Assembly: GCA_032718475.1 (NCBI GenBank)
Contig: JAUCBJ010007705.1
Location: forward strand, 1-64,000
Direction of reading: 5' to 3'
Length of the DNA stretch: 64,000 nucleotides
Source: Nemertoderma westbladi
Taxonomy: Eukaryota > Xenacoelomorpha > Nemertodermatida > Nemertodermatidae
Both the position numbers and the translations under genes were made by a program. The notes beneath the pieces were generated by a model. The model did no database searches. It saw nothing but the letters and a program-made list of their open reading frames with translations, and was not told where the DNA came from. Shown one piece after another: positions 62,461 through 64,000 of the stretch; within the stretch, counting starts at the first letter, position 1; each line of letters starts with the position of its first letter.

Positions 62461-63142
62461 CTTTAACCAAGTCTATTAAACTATTACATTTAGTCCGTAC
62501 TCTGTTCGTGTATCTTCCATCACATGACAAAATAATAGTACGTGAGGCTCGTCTTGTACTCGATTCGTGTTACAGCAGCAGATACGTAGCTCAGAAGAGA
62601 CGCGACTCCTACCACCCATTTCATCCTTAAGTCTGTGGGACATTAAACGCAGTTTAGTATATAATGTTTACTGTTGTAGTCGGAAGTCGGAGATCAGCGG
62701 ATTTAAACAAGAGTAAATGAGGAGTGGTTCAAAGTCGGGGTTCATTGTAGTTCTGTACGTATTTAATTTAGTCGCTGTTATTGGCTTATTTATTATCCTC
62801 GTCCTAACAGTACCTAGAATTTTCCTTATTATTATAGTCGAGGGATTCCATTAGTAATTTATAACCAGGGGTGTTATTCATATTGCACATGTTAAAAATA
62901 TGTTCATAAGTTAAATAAATAAAATAAAAATTATTAATTAAAAATTAAATTAAAAAAAAATTAAAAAAGTAATGTCAAATATTGCAGAATCTTAAATGGT
63001 ATCTAATAATTGGTCTTTTGTCACTGGATAGCCAGCAAGCTGGAGTAGTAGAGTCTTGGCCGGCTCGGTGACAGTTGGACCACACTGACTGGCGCCAGAC
63101 TGTCTGGGTTACACCCAATGTCAATATTCACCAATATATACC
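62461..63142. other. Upstream flank, no gene seen
   Basis: No coding sequence recognised. An A/T-only stretch occurs at 62915-62975. Confidence 0.4.
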
Positions 63143-63720
63143 AGAATATAATAGCAGCCCACAAGGTATCAGCTAAGAGGCATACCCCCCAGAAACCCAA
63201 ACGAAAACAATATGTGCCATGGCAAAACTCTGAGGTTACTTAAGAGAGAAGATCTTAAGATAGCCTACAAAGTTAAAACCGAACAACCAACAACCGAAAA
63301 CATTAACAAGGTTGAGAAAGCTAAGGACGATCTTAATTGGCCTACAACATCAGCCAGGAAAAGTACATACAGGATAAAACTGAAGTAATTACAACTGCTC
63401 ACATACAGCAACAATCAAGACTTACCTGGCAAACTGTAAATGAGGTATCTGGTCGGAAAAGTTGTGCAAAGGGGCGCCTCAAAGCCGATAGTCCTGAAGA
63501 ACGTGTTGGGAAGTGGAAAAATCACTTCAGCAACTTGCTTGGGCAGCCACCAAACATCGAGGTCAGCCCTACAAGGAAAATATATGACAAGACACTACCT
63601 ATAGAAACAGGGGACTTCACACCTGCCGAACTCCAAAGAAGCATTAAAAGCATGTCCAATAATAAAGCGAGTGGATTAGATGAAATCCCAGCGGAGGTAT
63701 GGAAAACCGGAGTGCTAAAC
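63143..63720 (+). mobile_element. LINE B copy B2, internal fragment
   Basis: Encodes KRKQYVPWQNSEV, then after frameshifts near 63240 and 63335 the linker QEKYIQDKTEVITTAHIQQ, SCAKGRLKADSPEERVGKW and ASGLDEIPAEVWKTGVLN. It contains the stretch deleted in B1 and crosses the site where LINE C1 is inserted there, so it documents the empty site. It ends before the RT core; the 3' part is missing. Confidence 0.75.
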
Positions 63721-64000
63721 AACCGGAGTACTGTAATAGTGTCATATAAAAAAAAAGTAGTAAGTTACAAGCTTCACTATGTACTGATGTAGGCTTTGTC
63801 AGTACCTTCCGGTTCTAAGTGATATTGCAGTAGCCTATTGGCCCCTACCAATTTTACAATTCTATTAAATCAACATGCCCGCCAACAAACAGAAAAAGAA
63901 AATCCCCACGACAATTGAACTCGTCTCTCACTCAAGCGGATCCGACAATTAAACTGTTAATGAGAAATCCTATGAGGCGCTTCTATCCACCATTAAACGG
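63721..64000. other. Window end, no supported gene
   Basis: A short frame beginning ATGCCCGCCAACAAACAG at about 63873 is Lys-rich and stops after 25 codons. It could be the start of another LINE ORF1 but is too short to call. Confidence 0.25.

Noticed and set aside
62170-62630. Pro/Val/Thr-rich ORFs on both strands
   Set aside because: Translation of the GGTACC minisatellite; both strands are open because of the repeat.

Overview
This window is animal nuclear DNA from an unidentified invertebrate. Evidence is a single class A G-protein-coupled receptor gene with GT-AG introns, surrounded by metazoan-type retrotransposons (APE-type LINEs, BEL/Pao, Gypsy, a tRNA-derived SINE), short inverted-repeat elements and minisatellites. 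Nothing prokaryotic is visible. The sequence does not identify the species; an aquatic invertebrate such as a cnidarian is plausible but unproven.

The only recognisable host gene lies on the minus strand and fills almost the whole window. Exon 1 (61826-61539) encodes TM1, TM2 and the start of TM3. Exon 2 (31110-30739) encodes TM3 to TM5. Exon 3 (1646-1344) encodes TM6, TM7 and the tail. All junctions are phase 0 and the joined protein is 320 residues. The two introns are about 30.4 and 29.1 kb, and nearly everything else in the window is repeat sequence inside them.

Intron 2 (1647-30738) holds copies of LINE family A (about 2068-2625, 8344-13080, 15284-16378, 25514-25950, 25951-29670), LINE family B (2626-4178 plus 7986-8305, split by an insertion), LINE family C (4179-7985, 19826-22295 and a 3' UTR fragment at 14330-14540), remains of a BEL/Pao element (14545-15130, 19160-19825, 22296-23460), a Gypsy gag remnant (17990-18930), a 1.19 kb non-autonomous element with a second inverted copy, a Harbinger-like MITE, and an acidic coiled-coil ORF beside a palindromic minisatellite.

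Intron 1 (31111-61538) starts next to a 35-bp minisatellite (31196-32245) and a LINE A fragment. It then contains LINE D (34262-61132), which carries a SINE and a giant LTR retrotransposon (35742-59405, 23.66 kb). The giant element has 2211-bp, nearly identical LTRs and a 5-bp target duplication. It encodes BEL/Pao Gag and Pol plus an additional 1235-residue ORF that looks like a DEDDy 3'-5' exonuclease followed by three CCHC zinc knuckles. A complete Gypsy element (48379-52946) is nested between its pol and this third ORF. Upstream of exon 1 lie a GGTACC-rich minisatellite and a second LINE B fragment.

The most unusual features are the giant element and its exonuclease ORF, a palindrome of about 18 bp dispersed through that element in different reading frames, an excess of GGTAAG in its gag-pol sense strand, and a structurally conserved hairpin in the 3' UTR of LINE C. 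All coordinates and motifs were read by eye; no alignment or database search was run.
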